Assembly: GCF_002968635.1 (NCBI RefSeq)
Contig: NZ_PVBN01000005.1
Span: forward strand, 248,001-312,000
DNA length: 64,000 nt
Reading direction: 5' to 3'
Source of the DNA: Neorhizobium alkalisoli
GTDB taxonomy: Bacteria; Pseudomonadota; Alphaproteobacteria; Rhizobiales; Rhizobiaceae
The notes beneath the pieces were generated by a model. It was not told the origin of the DNA, did no database searches, and saw only the letters and a program-made list of their open reading frames with translations. Shown here piece by piece: positions 43,631 to 54,080 of this stretch; position 1 is the first letter of the stretch, and every line of letters begins with the position of its first letter. A program made the position numbers and the translations under genes.

Positions 43631-44701
43631 ATGAAAGGTCCTTTCCTCTCTTTGCTCTGTCTTGCGCTCTCGTCCGGCCTTGCGGTCGCGGACACGACGA
43701 TGTTTCCAGCGCTTTCAGGCCGCGAGGACGCGCCGGTCCTGCATGTCTATTCCTCGCTCGACGAGCCGCTCGCAAAACCGATGATCGCCGGCTTCCAGCA
43801 CGCCAACCCTGACGTGACGGTCCGTTATGAGGATATGCTGACGGGCGAGATCTACGACCGGATCGTGCGAGAGACGGACATGGGCAAGAAGACTGCGGAC
43901 TTCGCCTTTTCCTCCGCCATGGATCTGCAGGTGAAGCTCGCCAACGACGGCTATGCCCAACGCAGCGACCTTCCCATGAGCGGCCAATGGCCGGCCTGGG
44001 CAAACTGGCGCAACACCGCCTATGCCCTGACTTTCGAGCCCGCCGTTTTCGTCTACCACAAACCCAGCTTCAAGGAATCCCCTCCCCCTTCGACACGGGC
44101 GGAGTTCGTGGAATTCCTTCAAAAACAGGGAGATGCGATCTACGGGCGGATCGGCACCTATGACATCGAGCGATCCGGAGTGGGATTCCTCTTCATGGCC
44201 CGCGACCAGGAACAGTTCGGCGACATCTGGTCGGTGATCCAGGCGATGGGCGCCGCCGGCGTCAAGCTTTATTCGACCAGTGAAGCCATCCTGGAACGCG
44301 TGGCCGACGGGCGCTTCGTGCTCGGCTACAACATTCTCGGCTCCTATGCGGCCGACTGGGCGTCCCGATATCCGGATGTCGGGATTGTCCTGCCGAAGGA
44401 CTATACGGTCGTCATGTCGCGCATCGGCCTGGTGCCGCAGGCTGCGACGACACCGGACCTCGGCAAGAGATATCTGCAGTTCTTCATGTCCAAGGAAGGT
44501 CAGACGATCATGGCCCGTGAATTGCAGATCCCGGCTGTCAGCCCGGAAGTTGCCGGCAACAACACCGCCACGACGATGCGGGAGATGCTCGGGGGCCAGT
44601 TGAAGCCCGTGCCTGTTAGCCTCGGGCTGATGGTTTATCTCGATCAGGTCAAACGGGCACGGCTGATTGCCCGATGGAACGAGGTTCTCAGGCTGCAATA
44701 G
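43631..44701 (+). CDS. AfuA/FbpA-type periplasmic binding protein without a permease
   Basis: 356 residues with signal peptide ([16 protein letters not shown]). The mature part has [49 protein letters not shown] and [14 protein letters not shown], an iron(III)/phosphoglycerate-type binding fold. No ABC permease or ATPase adjoins. The position between a TctDE-like system and tctCBA suggests a periplasmic co-sensor, comparable to PgtC in Pgt regulation. That role is inference. Confidence 0.85.
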   Translation: MKGPFLSLLCLALSSGLAVADTTMFPALSGREDAPVLHVYSSLDEPLAKPMIAGFQHANPDVTVRYEDMLTGEIYDRIVRETDMGKKTADFAFSSAMDLQVKLANDGYAQRSDLPMSGQWPAWANWRNTAYALTFEPAVFVYHKPSFKESPPPSTRAEFVEFLQKQGDAIYGRIGTYDIERSGVGFLFMARDQEQFGDIWSVIQAMGAAGVKLYSTSEAILERVADGRFVLGYNILGSYAADWASRYPDVGIVLPKDYTVVMSRIGLVPQAATTPDLGKRYLQFFMSKEGQTIMARELQIPAVSPEVAGNNTATTMREMLGGQLKPVPVSLGLMVYLDQVKRARLIARWNEVLRLQ

Positions 44702-44937
44702 CCACAAAAATTCCGACGGAACGCCTATTACCTCTTGCCAAAAGCCAAGACGGCGAAATCTGTCAGGTAGATGTCAGCTTGATATGCTGGCTTATGTCTA
44801 ATCGGCCCCGTGGAGGCGGGACCCCGATCAACGACGGGAGGAGTTCGGGCTGGCGGTTCTCGCACACCCTATCCATCCCTTCGTTTCGCTTGAGAAACAA
44901 TTCGCGTCAGATCAGGACGCCAACGGAGGATCTACCC

Positions 44938-45882
44938 TTGAAACACTTCTTTCTCGCTTCCATTCTTGCCGGCGCACTCGCACTGCCGGCCTATGCCGCA
45001 GACTACACCATCATGGCGCCGGCGGCACCGGGCGGTGGCTGGGACCAGACGGCCCGTTCGCTGCAGACTGCGCTTCAGCAGGAGAAAATCTCCGGCAACG
45101 TGCAGGTCATGAACGTACCGGGCGCCGGCGGCACCATCGGCATCGCTCAGTTCGCGAGCCAGCAGAAGGGCAAGCCGAACGCGCTGATGGTCGGCGGCTA
45201 CGTCATGGTCGGCGCTATCCTCACCAACAAATCGCCCGTCACCCTGAAGGATGTCACTCCGATCGCCCGCCTGACCGGCGAATATGAAGCGATCGTCGTC
45301 CCGGCCTCCTCCGACATCAAGACGATCGGCGATCTCGTTGCCAAGCTGAAGGCAAATCCGGGCGCCGTTTCCTGGGGCGGCGGTTCGGCGGGCGGCACCG
45401 ACCATATTCTCGTCGGTCTGCTTGCCAAGGCCGCCGGCGTTGATCCCACAAAGATCAACTACATTGCGTTCTCCGGCGGCGGCGAAGCGCTGGCCGCCAT
45501 TCTCGGCAGCCAGGTCACCGCAGGCGTTTCGTCCTACGGCGAATTCGAATCCCAGGTGAAGGCCGGTACGCTGCGCCTCTTGGCTCTCTCCGCCGACAAG
45601 AAGATCGAAGGCGTGGATGCTCCGACGCTCAAGGAATCCGGCTTCGACGTCGTGCTGCAGAACTGGCGCATGGTTGCAGCCGCTCCGGGCCTTTCGGCCG
45701 AGCAGAAGAAGGCCATTCAGGGCGACGTCGAGAAGCTCGTAAAGTCGAAGACCTGGCAGGAAACGTTGAAGACCAAGGGCTGGGCCGACACCTACCTGTC
45801 CGGTGATGCTTTCGACGCCCAGCTCGCCAAGGATATTTCTGCGACCGAAGCGGTCCTGAAGGACATCGGACTCGTCAAATGA
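44938..45882 (+). CDS. tctC: Tripartite tricarboxylate transporter substrate-binding protein TctC
   Basis: 314 residues from TTG 44938, which follows GGAGG by eight bases; an in-frame TTG-free extension upstream lacks signal features. Signal peptide [20 protein letters not shown]. The mature protein carries the Bug/TctC pattern: [52 protein letters not shown]. It delivers a carboxylate such as citrate to TctAB. The 236-base gap upstream contains an imperfect dyad near 44770-44800 (TAGATGTCAGC..GCTGGC..TCTA) that could bind the response regulator. Confidence 0.93.
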   Translation: MKHFFLASILAGALALPAYAADYTIMAPAAPGGGWDQTARSLQTALQQEKISGNVQVMNVPGAGGTIGIAQFASQQKGKPNALMVGGYVMVGAILTNKSPVTLKDVTPIARLTGEYEAIVVPASSDIKTIGDLVAKLKANPGAVSWGGGSAGGTDHILVGLLAKAAGVDPTKINYIAFSGGGEALAAILGSQVTAGVSSYGEFESQVKAGTLRLLALSADKKIEGVDAPTLKESGFDVVLQNWRMVAAAPGLSAEQKKAIQGDVEKLVKSKTWQETLKTKGWADTYLSGDAFDAQLAKDISATEAVLKDIGLVK

Positions 45883-46373
45883 GCCGGGACAACAACAAAA
45901 CGAGCACCGAACAGCGCCGCCCTGACAGGGCGGCGCTTGCTATCGCCGCCGCTCTTGCCGCCATTGCCGCGGTCATCTTCCTGGACGTCTCCCGACTGAG
46001 GGAAATGGCCGGCTATTCACAGGTAGGCCCCGCCACGGTTCCGAACTGGATCGCCTTCGCCCTCATCGGCCTGGCAATCTGGACCGTCGTCGAGGCTTTC
46101 CGGGGAGATTTCCCCGAACGGGAAAAGCAGCAATTCGGCCCCGTCGTCTGGATCGTTGCCGGCCTTGCCGCGCAGATGCTACTTCTGACCACCGCGGGCT
46201 TTTCCATTGCAACCGGCATCCTGTTCGCGCTCACGGCGGCGGGTTTCGGAAAACGCAAGCTCTGGATCACGATTCCCGTCGGGATCGTCCTCTGTCTCGT
46301 CATCTGGCTGATCTTCGCCGGACTGCTGCAGCTCTCGCTTCCGGCAGGCCCGCTGGAACACCTCTTCCTGTGA
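45879..46373 (+). CDS. tctB: Tripartite tricarboxylate transporter small membrane subunit TctB
   Basis: 164 residues, four predicted membrane helices ([75 protein letters not shown]). It is poorly conserved in sequence, but length, topology and place between tctC and tctA identify it. It overlaps tctC by 4 nt (ATGA). Confidence 0.9.
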   Translation: MSRDNNKTSTEQRRPDRAALAIAAALAAIAAVIFLDVSRLREMAGYSQVGPATVPNWIAFALIGLAIWTVVEAFRGDFPEREKQQFGPVVWIVAGLAAQMLLLTTAGFSIATGILFALTAAGFGKRKLWITIPVGIVLCLVIWLIFAGLLQLSLPAGPLEHLFL

Positions 46374-46394
46374 TCGGCGCCGGAGAAAAAGACC

Positions 46395-47912
46395 ATGGCT
46401 ACATTTGAATTCCTTCTGCAGGGGCTTCTGGCTGCCGCACAGCCGCTCAACCTGCTTTATGCGCTGATCGGCGTTACCCTTGGCACGGCCGTCGGCGTAT
46501 TGCCCGGCATCGGCCCCGCGCTCACGGTGGCACTTCTGCTGCCCGTCACCTATCGGCTCGATCCCACCGGATCACTCATCATGTTCGCGGGCATCTACTA
46601 TGGCGGCATGTATGGCGGATCGACGACATCGATCCTGCTCAATACGCCCGGTGAGAGCTCTTCGATCGTCACCGCGCTCGAGGGCAACAAGATGGCCCGC
46701 GCCGGGCGCGGCGGGCCGGCACTGGCAACCGCGGCGATCGGCTCCTTCGTTGCCGGCCTCATCGCGACACTGCTGCTGGCCTTTATCGCCCCCTACATCG
46801 TCAAGCTGGCGCTGGTCTTCGGCCCGCGCGAATATTTTGCGCTGATGGTGCTTGCCTTCGTCACCGTCTCGTCGGCTTTCGGGGATTCGACGCTGCGTGG
46901 CCTGACCTCGCTGTTTATCGGTCTCGCTTTCTCCGTGGTCGGTATTGACCAGCTGACAGGCCAGAACCGGCTGTCCTTCGGAATTCCGGACCTGTTGGAC
47001 GGGATCGAAGTCACGACCATGGCCGTCGCCATGTTCGCGATCGGCGAAACGCTGTTCATCGCCGCCCAGGGCGACAAGGGCCCCGACAAGATCGAAGCCG
47101 TGCGCGGATCGATCTGGATGAGTGCACAGGATTGGGCTCGCTCCTGGAAAGCTTGGCTGCGCGGTACGCTGATCGGCTTCCCGATCGGTGCCATGCCGGC
47201 GGGCGGCGCCGAGATCGGCACCTTCCTCTCCTATGCGACCGAGAAGCGTCTTACGAAGTATCCGGAAGAATTCGGCAACGGCGCGATCGAAGGCGTAGCG
47301 GGGCCGGAAGCCGCCAACAATGCCTCGGCTGCCGGCACCCTGGTGCCGCTGCTGACACTCGGTCTGCCGACGACGGCGACGGCAGCGATCATGCTCGCCG
47401 GCTTCCAGCAATACGGTCTGCAGCCCGGTCCGCTGCTCTTTGCGACCAACCCGCAGCTCGTCTGGGGCCTGATCGCGTCGCTGCTCATAGCCAACCTGAT
47501 GCTGCTGGTCCTGAACCTGCCGCTGGTCGGCCTTTGGGTAAAGCTGCTGACCATTCCAAAACCATGGCTCTATGCCGGTATTTTGATGTTTGCGACGCTC
47601 GGCACGATCGGCGCCAATCCGTCCGTGTTCGAGCTCGGCATGCTGCTGACCTTCGGCCTGCTTGGTTATGTCATGCGAGTCTTCGGTTATCCGATCGCCC
47701 CCGTGGTCGTCGGCCTGATCCTCGGCCCGCTTGCCGAACAGCAGCTCCGTCGGTCGCTCGCCATCAGCCAGGGCGACGTCACGACTTTGGTTCAATCACC
47801 GATCGCCGCCGTGCTGCTCGTTCTCGCGGCCCTGGCGCTGATCGTTCCGCTGATCCTTAGGGCACGCGGGCGCGGCGAAGTGCTCTCGCAGATGGCAGCC
47901 AGCGAGGATTGA
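46395..47912 (+). CDS. tctA: Tripartite tricarboxylate transporter large permease TctA
   Basis: 505 residues, about 12 membrane segments. Signature stretches are [41 protein letters not shown] and [24 protein letters not shown]. It forms the ion-coupled carboxylate channel with TctB. 21 bases follow tctB, so one operon. A strong terminator closes the operon at 47936. Confidence 0.96.
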   Translation: MATFEFLLQGLLAAAQPLNLLYALIGVTLGTAVGVLPGIGPALTVALLLPVTYRLDPTGSLIMFAGIYYGGMYGGSTTSILLNTPGESSSIVTALEGNKMARAGRGGPALATAAIGSFVAGLIATLLLAFIAPYIVKLALVFGPREYFALMVLAFVTVSSAFGDSTLRGLTSLFIGLAFSVVGIDQLTGQNRLSFGIPDLLDGIEVTTMAVAMFAIGETLFIAAQGDKGPDKIEAVRGSIWMSAQDWARSWKAWLRGTLIGFPIGAMPAGGAEIGTFLSYATEKRLTKYPEEFGNGAIEGVAGPEAANNASAAGTLVPLLTLGLPTTATAAIMLAGFQQYGLQPGPLLFATNPQLVWGLIASLLIANLMLLVLNLPLVGLWVKLLTIPKPWLYAGILMFATLGTIGANPSVFELGMLLTFGLLGYVMRVFGYPIAPVVVGLILGPLAEQQLRRSLAISQGDVTTLVQSPIAAVLLVLAALALIVPLILRARGRGEVLSQMAASED

Positions 47913-47935
47913 TCACGAACGTTGCCACCAGACTA

Positions 47936-47964
47936 AAAAAGCCCGGCTTCGACCGGGCTTTTTC
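47936..47964. terminator. Bidirectional intrinsic terminator between tctA and glsA
   Basis: AAAAAGCCCGG and CCGGGCTTTTT around the loop CTTCGA make a strong stem with an A-run before and T-run after, so it can end both the tct operon and the leftward glsA operon. Confidence 0.88.
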
Positions 47965-47975
47965 TTATTGGATGT

Positions 47976-48905
47976 TCAATGGCCGAAGACGGACCAGCCG
48001 GTCCTCGTCGTCAACATTTCCAGCGCCAGAGAGCCAAGCAGCGAATTTCCATTGTGGTTGAGTCCCGGTGACCAGACGGCGACTGACGCGCGCCCCGGCG
48101 CCACCGCCAGAATTCCGCCACCAACGCCGCTCTTGCCAGGCAAGCCTACCCGGTAGGCGAAATCTCCGGAACCGTCGTAGTGACCGCAAGTCAGCATCAG
48201 CGCGTTGATGCGACGCGCCCGCTGTTTCGAGACAACCGTATGCCCGGTCAGGGGATTGCTGCCTGATGCCGCCAGAAAAAGGCCGGACTTGGCAAGCTGC
48301 ATGCACGTCATGGCCAGCGCGCAGTGGTGGAAATAGACGCCGAGCACATGCTCCACGGGATGATCCAGCTTGCCGAAGGAGCGCATGAAATTCGCCAGCG
48401 CGAAATTGCGGTAGCCGGTCGCCTGTTCGGACTTTGCAACCGCCGGATCGATGGCGATGGCATCGTCATCGGCAAGATAGCGCACGAAACGGACGATCTC
48501 GCCGATTGCCTCCCGCGGCGTGTGCCCCGCGAGTACGAGATCGCTCACCGCTATTGCACCGGCATTGATGAAGGGATTGCGCGGCTTGCCCTCTTCGTGC
48601 TCGAGCTGGACGATGGAGTTGAATGCCGAACCCGAGGGTTCGCGACCAACCCGGTTCCAGGTCGTTTCGCCGTGTTTGCCGAGAGCCAGCGTCAGCGTGA
48701 AAACCTTGGAAATACTCTGAATCGAAAAGGGGAGGTCGGCATCGCCTACCTTGACCATCTCGCCATCGACCGTGACGATCGCCATGCCGAATTTCTTCGG
48801 ATCCACATGTGCGAGCTGGGGAATGTAGTCGGCAACCTTGCCTTCACCCAGCCGCGGAGTCAGTTTTTCATGGATCTCGTCTACGATCGCCTGCAGGTCT
48901 GCCAT
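47976..48905 (-). CDS. glsA: Glutaminase A
   Basis: Serine-dependent beta-lactamase-fold glutaminase, converting glutamine to glutamate plus ammonia. 309 residues. Catalytic pair S64/K67 in SIQSISKVF; further motifs [65 protein letters not shown]. Last gene of the leftward cluster beginning with the CoA ligase: the MarR gene ends 36 bases upstream, so co-transcription is possible. Confidence 0.96.
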   Translation of the reverse strand: MADLQAIVDEIHEKLTPRLGEGKVADYIPQLAHVDPKKFGMAIVTVDGEMVKVGDADLPFSIQSISKVFTLTLALGKHGETTWNRVGREPSGSAFNSIVQLEHEEGKPRNPFINAGAIAVSDLVLAGHTPREAIGEIVRFVRYLADDDAIAIDPAVAKSEQATGYRNFALANFMRSFGKLDHPVEHVLGVYFHHCALAMTCMQLAKSGLFLAASGSNPLTGHTVVSKQRARRINALMLTCGHYDGSGDFAYRVGLPGKSGVGGGILAVAPGRASVAVWSPGLNHNGNSLLGSLALEMLTTRTGWSVFGH

Positions 48906-48940
48906 CTTTCACCCGAACTATTTTACGCAGACGATCCTTA

Positions 48941-49453
48941 CTATTCGAAGGCCGCGTCGGAAAGATGGTTGCTGGCGGAGGCTTTTACCGCACCGATCTC
49001 CGACCACAACGAGGCGATCATCTCCGGGTCGACATCCGCCATGATATCGCGGAGCCAGCCTTCATGAGCCGCCGCCATGGAGACGAAGAGTTCGGTTCCG
49101 GCAGAGGTCAGTTTGGCGACGGTGACGCGCCGGTCCCCATCGGGTGTGACACGCTGCACCAGGCCGTCGACCTCCAGCCGCTCGACCAGACCCGTGACAT
49201 TGCCATTGGTGACCATGGTGCGCTTGGAAAGCTCACCGAGGCGCAGGCCATCCTTCTCGCGGTAAAGCTGGGCCATGAGATCGAACTGCGGCAGCGTTGC
49301 ACCGAACTCGGTGCGGAGCCGGCGACGGATTTCGTTGGTGATCAGCTTCGTCGTGGAGAGCATGCGCAGCCAGAGCCGCGTTTCGGGCTTGTTGCGCCCG
49401 TGCGGTCCATGGGCGATCAGTTCCAGATCGGCGCTGGTTGCTTCACCATTCAT
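48941..49453 (-). CDS. MarR family transcriptional regulator
   Basis: 170 residues with the MarR winged-helix fold: FGATLPQFDLMAQLYREKDGL, LGELSKRTMVTNGNVTGLVERLE (recognition helix) and VDGLVQRVTPDGDRRVTVAKL (wing). It starts 3 bases after the livF stop, so it belongs to the LIV-type transporter/CoA-ligase operon. MarR proteins in such operons usually sense the aromatic acid or its CoA thioester. The palindrome at 55757-55773 is a candidate operator. Confidence 0.93.
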   Translation of the reverse strand: MNGEATSADLELIAHGPHGRNKPETRLWLRMLSTTKLITNEIRRRLRTEFGATLPQFDLMAQLYREKDGLRLGELSKRTMVTNGNVTGLVERLEVDGLVQRVTPDGDRRVTVAKLTSAGTELFVSMAAAHEGWLRDIMADVDPEMIASLWSEIGAVKASASNHLSDAAFE

Positions 49454-49456
49454 CGC

Positions 49457-50140
49457 TCACACCCCGAGATATCGATCTTGCAGTTCCGTCGTCAGATCGG
49501 CGGGCTTGCCGCTCCAGGCGCTCCGTCCGTTTTCCAGGATGATGCCGCGGTCCGCAACCGGCAAAAGCTCGGAAAGCGTCTTATCCACCACCAGGATCGA
49601 CAGACCTTCGGCTTTCAGCCTACGTATGGCCTTCCAGATATCCTGGCGAATGACCGGCGCAAGTCCCTCGGTCGCCTCATCGAGGATCAGAAGCCGCGGA
49701 TTGGTCATCAACGCGCGCCCAATCGCCAGCATCTGCTGCTCTCCCCCGGAAAGCGAACGCGCCATCTGGGTATGCCGTTCCTTCAGCCGCGGAAACAATT
49801 CGTTGACGCGGTCGAGGGTCCACTGGCCCGGCCGGGCGGCGGCCACCAGATTTTCATGCACGGTGAGATTCGGGAAGCAGCGCCGCCCCTCCGGCACCAG
49901 GCCGATGCCAAGCTTTGCCACATGATGCGGCCTTCTGCCCTTGAGGTCCGCACCGCCGAGCCTGACCGCCCCCGCACGCGGAGGGTTGAGGTTGCAGATG
50001 GCGCGAATGGTTGTCGTCTTGCCCATGCCGTTGCGGCCCATCAGCGCCACGACCTCGCCTTCGGCAACGGACAGATCGACGCCGAACAGGGCTTGGCTCG
50101 CACCATAAAACGCCTCGATTTTCGACACATCGAGCAACAT
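49457..50140 (-). CDS. livF: Branched-chain amino acid type ABC transporter ATPase LivF
   Basis: 227 residues: Walker A GRNGMGKTT, LSGGEQQMLAIGRALM signature, Walker B LLILDEATEGLAP, typical of LivF. It overlaps livG by one base (TGATG). Together with LivG it powers uptake of branched-chain amino acids or, as the adjacent CoA ligase suggests, of an aromatic acid. Confidence 0.94.
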   Translation of the reverse strand: MLLDVSKIEAFYGASQALFGVDLSVAEGEVVALMGRNGMGKTTTIRAICNLNPPRAGAVRLGGADLKGRRPHHVAKLGIGLVPEGRRCFPNLTVHENLVAAARPGQWTLDRVNELFPRLKERHTQMARSLSGGEQQMLAIGRALMTNPRLLILDEATEGLAPVIRQDIWKAIRRLKAEGLSILVVDKTLSELLPVADRGIILENGRSAWSGKPADLTTELQDRYLGV

Positions 50141-50889
50141 CAGGCGTGATCTCCGAGATAAGCAGTCCGCACGGCCGGATCGCTGCGGATTTCCTCCACC
50201 GTACCTGTCGCGATAATGCGGCCATAGACCAAGACGGAAATCCGGTCGGCGAGCGCGAAAACCGCGTCCATGTCATGTTCGACAAGCAGGATCGGCGCTT
50301 CGTGGCGCAGGGTATCGAGGAAGCGCGTGAGCGACTTCGAACCTTCCGGACCCATGCCCGCCATGGGTTCGTCGAGCAGAAACGCCTTGGACTGCAGTGC
50401 CAGCGCCATTGCGATTTCAAGCTGTCGGCGTTCGCCGTGCGAAAGTTCGGCTGCGGGCACGCGAGCCCGCGCGGCGAGCCCGACGCGCTCAAGGATGGTC
50501 ATGGCCGTGTCGATCAAGCCCTTGTCGCGCATGACCGGTTTGAAGAAGCGGAAGCTCGACCCTCGTCTGGCCTGTACCGCAAGCATGACATTGCGAAGTG
50601 CGGAAAAGTCCGATGCCAGCGACGAGACCTGGAATGTGCGCCCGAGCCCCAGCCGCGCGCGTTGGGCGACACCGAGACCGCCAATATCCTGGCCTGCAAA
50701 ACGGATCGTCCCGCTGTCCTGCCTGAGCGTCCCGCATATCTGATGGATGAGGGTCGATTTTCCCGCGCCGTTCGGGCCGATCAGCGCATGGATTTCCCCC
50801 GGGCGCAGATCGAGCGTCACACCATCGGTTGCGCGCAGCGCGCCAAAATTCTTTGCGAGATTGGAGATTTCGAGAACTGCATCACCCAT
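50140..50889 (-). CDS. livG: Branched-chain amino acid type ABC transporter ATPase LivG
   Basis: 249 residues: Walker A GPNGAGKST, GLGRTFQVSSLASDFSALRN (LivG-type Q-loop region), signature LSHGERRQLEIAMAL, Walker B AFLLDEPMAGMGP, and VEHDMDAVFALADRISVL. ATG 50889 follows GGAGGGCGCGCC; the start lies inside the 3' end of livM (8-base overlap). Confidence 0.94.
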   Translation of the reverse strand: MGDAVLEISNLAKNFGALRATDGVTLDLRPGEIHALIGPNGAGKSTLIHQICGTLRQDSGTIRFAGQDIGGLGVAQRARLGLGRTFQVSSLASDFSALRNVMLAVQARRGSSFRFFKPVMRDKGLIDTAMTILERVGLAARARVPAAELSHGERRQLEIAMALALQSKAFLLDEPMAGMGPEGSKSLTRFLDTLRHEAPILLVEHDMDAVFALADRISVLVYGRIIATGTVEEIRSDPAVRTAYLGDHA

Positions 50890-51871
50890 GGCGCGCCCTC
50901 CCGGCCAGAAGGCCGAGCAATCCGCCACGGGCGAAGAGCACGACGAGAAGCAGGATGAGACCGAGGAAGAACTGCCAGCGCTCGGTAATTCCGCCGAGTG
51001 CATATTCGAAGGCAACATAGAGCGCTGCGCCCGCCAGTGGCCCAAACAGGCGGCCGGTTCCACCGAGAATGATCAACACGATCAATTCCCCGGACATATG
51101 CCAGGAAAGCATGGATGGGCTGACGAAACGGTTGAGATCGGCAAACAGAGCGCCGGCCAGTCCGGTCATCATCGCCGAGATCACGAAGGCAGTCAGCCGG
51201 ATGCGGTAAGGCTGGATGCCTACCGTCGCGACCCGCACCTCGTTCTGCCTCGTTGCCTGCAGCGCCGAACCGAAACGCGAGGCGCGGATCAGCGCGAAAA
51301 GTCCGACGCTGACAAGCAGGACCACATAGCAAATCAGGAAGAAGCTCATCGGCCGCATCGTCATCACGCCCGGAAACTGGTTCCGGACGAGAATTGAAAG
51401 CCCGTCTTCGCCGCCATAGGCCGGCCAGGACACAGCGAAATAATAGACCATCTGCGCAAAGGCGAGCGTGATCATGATGAAATAGACGCCTGAAGTCCTC
51501 AAGCTGATGGCGCCGATCGCCAGTCCGACCAGTCCCGCAAGTATCACCGCCACTGGCCAGATCACCCACATCTGGTTCGTGCCCGAGAAACCGAACAGGA
51601 GCGGCTCGCCGGAAAAACCATGCGACGCGAGAATGCCGGCCACATAACCGCCAAGCCCGAAGAAGGCCGCATGGCCGAATGAGACGAGGCCGCCGAGGCC
51701 CAGTGCCAGATTGAGTCCGGTCGCGGCGAGCGCCAGGATGGCCACACGGGTCGCAAGTGTAATGTAGAATGGCTCGCCAAACGCATTCGCGGCGAAGGGA
51801 ACGGCGAGCAAGAGCCCAGCCAGAATGACGTTGATAAGGTTCTCGCGGTTCACGATCATGGCCTCACGCAT
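50882..51871 (-). CDS. livM: Branched-chain amino acid type ABC transporter permease LivM
   Basis: 329 residues, 8-10 membrane helices. The LivM hallmark is LALGLGGLVSFGHAAFFGLGGYVAG; later FVISAMMTGLAGALFADLNRFVSP and ILGGTGRLFGPLAGAALY. It overlaps livH by 8 bases and livG by 8. A second start four codons in (MIVNREN) is possible. Confidence 0.94.
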   Translation of the reverse strand: MREAMIVNRENLINVILAGLLLAVPFAANAFGEPFYITLATRVAILALAATGLNLALGLGGLVSFGHAAFFGLGGYVAGILASHGFSGEPLLFGFSGTNQMWVIWPVAVILAGLVGLAIGAISLRTSGVYFIMITLAFAQMVYYFAVSWPAYGGEDGLSILVRNQFPGVMTMRPMSFFLICYVVLLVSVGLFALIRASRFGSALQATRQNEVRVATVGIQPYRIRLTAFVISAMMTGLAGALFADLNRFVSPSMLSWHMSGELIVLIILGGTGRLFGPLAGAALYVAFEYALGGITERWQFFLGLILLLVVLFARGGLLGLLAGRARHG

Positions 51872-52787
51872 GCGCTGCCGGGAAAAGGCCGCGCGGCTTC
51901 ACCGCCAGGATGAGCGCCATCACGATGTAGATGAGCATGGAGGCCGCTGCGCCGCCGATCATGCCCGCCTGAGCCGGCGGCACGAAGAGCGCCAGGATTT
52001 TCGGCAACAGGAAACGACCCATCGTATCGGTGACGCCCACCAGAAGAGCACCGAGAAGCGCCCCCTTGATCGAGCCGATACCACCGATGACGATCACCAC
52101 GAAGGCGAGGATCAGCACGGGCTCCCCCATGCCGACCTGCACCGACTGCAGGGCACCGACCAGCGCCCCCGCAAGGCCCGCCAGCGCCGCACCAAGTGCA
52201 AAGACGACCGTATAGAGAGTGCGAATATCGACACCAAGCGCGCCGATCATCTCGCGATCGCTTTCGCCGGCACGGATGCGCATGCCGAGCCGCGTCCTGG
52301 ATATCAGCATGTAGAGCCCGAATGCCACGGCCGCCCCGGCGGCGATGATCGCCAGACGATAGACCGGATATTCCGCACCACCGGGCAACGGCACCGCGCC
52401 CTGAAGCAGCGGCGGGATATCGAGATAAAGAGGGAAGGAGCCGAAAAGCCATCGCGTGCCCTCGGAAAACATCAGGATCAGCGCGAAAGTGGCCAGCACC
52501 TGGTCGAGGTGATCACGGTCATAAAGCCTGCGGATAACCAGGAGCTCCACGACCGCGCCTGCTGCCGCCGCGCAAGCGAGGCTGGCGACAAGCCCGATCC
52601 AGAACGAGCCGGTCCAGGCAGCTACGACGGCGCATGCGAAAGCACCCACCATGTAGAGCGAACCGTGAGCGAGGTTGATCAGGCCCATGACGCCGAAGAT
52701 CAGCGTCAGCCCGGCAGCCATGAGAAACAACATGACGCCGAGCTGCAGGCCGTTCAGCAACTGCTCGAGAGCAAGTGCGAAGGTCAC
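51864..52787 (-). CDS. livH: Branched-chain amino acid type ABC transporter permease LivH
   Basis: 307 residues with about eight membrane helices and the family pattern LEQLLNGLQLGVMLFLMAAG, FGVMGLINLAHGSLYMVGAF and VFALGAALAGLAGALVGAL. Start is GTG 52787 with AAGG seven bases upstream, 9 bases after the binding-protein stop. Forms the channel with LivM. Confidence 0.94.
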   Translation of the reverse strand: MTFALALEQLLNGLQLGVMLFLMAAGLTLIFGVMGLINLAHGSLYMVGAFACAVVAAWTGSFWIGLVASLACAAAAGAVVELLVIRRLYDRDHLDQVLATFALILMFSEGTRWLFGSFPLYLDIPPLLQGAVPLPGGAEYPVYRLAIIAAGAAVAFGLYMLISRTRLGMRIRAGESDREMIGALGVDIRTLYTVVFALGAALAGLAGALVGALQSVQVGMGEPVLILAFVVIVIGGIGSIKGALLGALLVGVTDTMGRFLLPKILALFVPPAQAGMIGGAAASMLIYIVMALILAVKPRGLFPAAHA

Positions 52788-52796
52788 CGGATTGCC

Positions 52797-53933
52797 TTAG
52801 ATCTTGCAGTCTTTGGCATAGGCGTCCTTATGATCGGTGAAGATCTTTTCCACCGTCTTGTTGGTCAGGACGCCGTTCTGCTTCACGACTTCGGTCAGGT
52901 AGATATCCTGGATCGGATGCTGGTTGGTGTTGAACGTGAATTTTCCGCGTGGCGACTTGATGTCCGCCTTGCGGAGTTCCGCACCGAAGGCATCGGCATC
53001 CTTGACGCTTACCTTCCCGGCCGCCGAGAGGATGAGCTGCGCCGCATCATAAGCCTGGACAGCATAGATGGACGGCAGCCGGCCGTATTCCTTCTGGAAA
53101 TCCGCGAGAAACTTCTTGCTGGCCTCGTTGTCGAAGTCCGGAGCCCATTGACCGGAAGCCTTGGCGCCGAGCGCCGCATCCCCGATTGCCGGCAGGACGT
53201 CCTGGCTGAAGGAGAAGCCTGGGCCCATGACCGGGATTTTCACGCCCGACTGGGCGAACTGCTTCATGAAGGCAATGCCCATGCCGCCGGGCAGGAAGAC
53301 GAAGATGCCGTCGGCGCCCGATGCGCGCATCTGGGCAATCTCGGCCGCGTAGTCGGTCTGGCCGACCTGCGTGTACACTTCGGAAGCCAGCTCGCCCTTG
53401 TAATAACGCTTGAAGCCCGTCAGCGAATCCTTGCCCGCCGGGTAATTCGGGGCCAGGATGAACATCTTCTTGTAGCTCTTGTTGGCGTATTCGCCCATGG
53501 CTTCGTGAAGATTGTCGTTCTGATAGGCCGCGTTGAAATAGAGCTTGTTACAGTTGGCGCCGGCGAGCGCCGCCGGAGCGGCATTGGTCGAGACGTAGAA
53601 CTTGCCTTGCGCGACCGCGCTCGGCGCGACCGCCATCAAAAGGTTCGACCAGACGATGCCGGTCAGGATATCGACCTGGCTGCTCTGGATCATCTTGTCA
53701 GCGATCTGCACGGCCAGTTCCGGCTTCTGCGCATCGTCCTCGGTAACGACCGTGACGTCCTTGTTGCCGGAATTCTTGATAGCCAGCATGAAGCCGTCAC
53801 GGGTATCGATGCCGAGGCCGGCGCCACCACCCGAAAGCGTGGTGATCATGCCGATCTTCAGCGGCTCTGCGAAAGCAAGGCCGGAGGTGCTGACGCTCAG
53901 CGCCAAGGTGGCGGCCGCAAGCAGTTTCTTCAT
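52797..53933 (-). CDS. Periplasmic amino-acid/amide-type ABC substrate-binding protein
   Basis: 378 residues, signal peptide MKKLLAAATLALSVSTSGLAFA, then the Leu/Ile/Val-binding fold: LKIGMITTLSGGGAGLGIDTRDGF, DKMIQSSQVDILTGIVWSN, PNYPAGKDSLTGFKRYYKG, YAVQAYDAAQLILSAAGK. Relatives with CoA-ligase neighbours bind aromatic acids, so the ligand could be benzoate- or anthranilate-like rather than leucine. ATG 53933 follows GGGAGTTCGTCAC. Confidence 0.9.
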   Translation of the reverse strand: MKKLLAAATLALSVSTSGLAFAEPLKIGMITTLSGGGAGLGIDTRDGFMLAIKNSGNKDVTVVTEDDAQKPELAVQIADKMIQSSQVDILTGIVWSNLLMAVAPSAVAQGKFYVSTNAAPAALAGANCNKLYFNAAYQNDNLHEAMGEYANKSYKKMFILAPNYPAGKDSLTGFKRYYKGELASEVYTQVGQTDYAAEIAQMRASGADGIFVFLPGGMGIAFMKQFAQSGVKIPVMGPGFSFSQDVLPAIGDAALGAKASGQWAPDFDNEASKKFLADFQKEYGRLPSIYAVQAYDAAQLILSAAGKVSVKDADAFGAELRKADIKSPRGKFTFNTNQHPIQDIYLTEVVKQNGVLTNKTVEKIFTDHKDAYAKDCKI

Positions 53934-54080
53934 GTGACGAACTCCCGTTTGTTGTTGTGTCGTTCCCAGTTTTATTACGTCAGCGGAAAACGACCCGCCA
54001 AGCCTTTTCAATACCTTCCACATTTGCGCGGAAACTTCCACTCTACATTCGGCGCTCGAAGCAACCGTTGTGAGCGGTGC

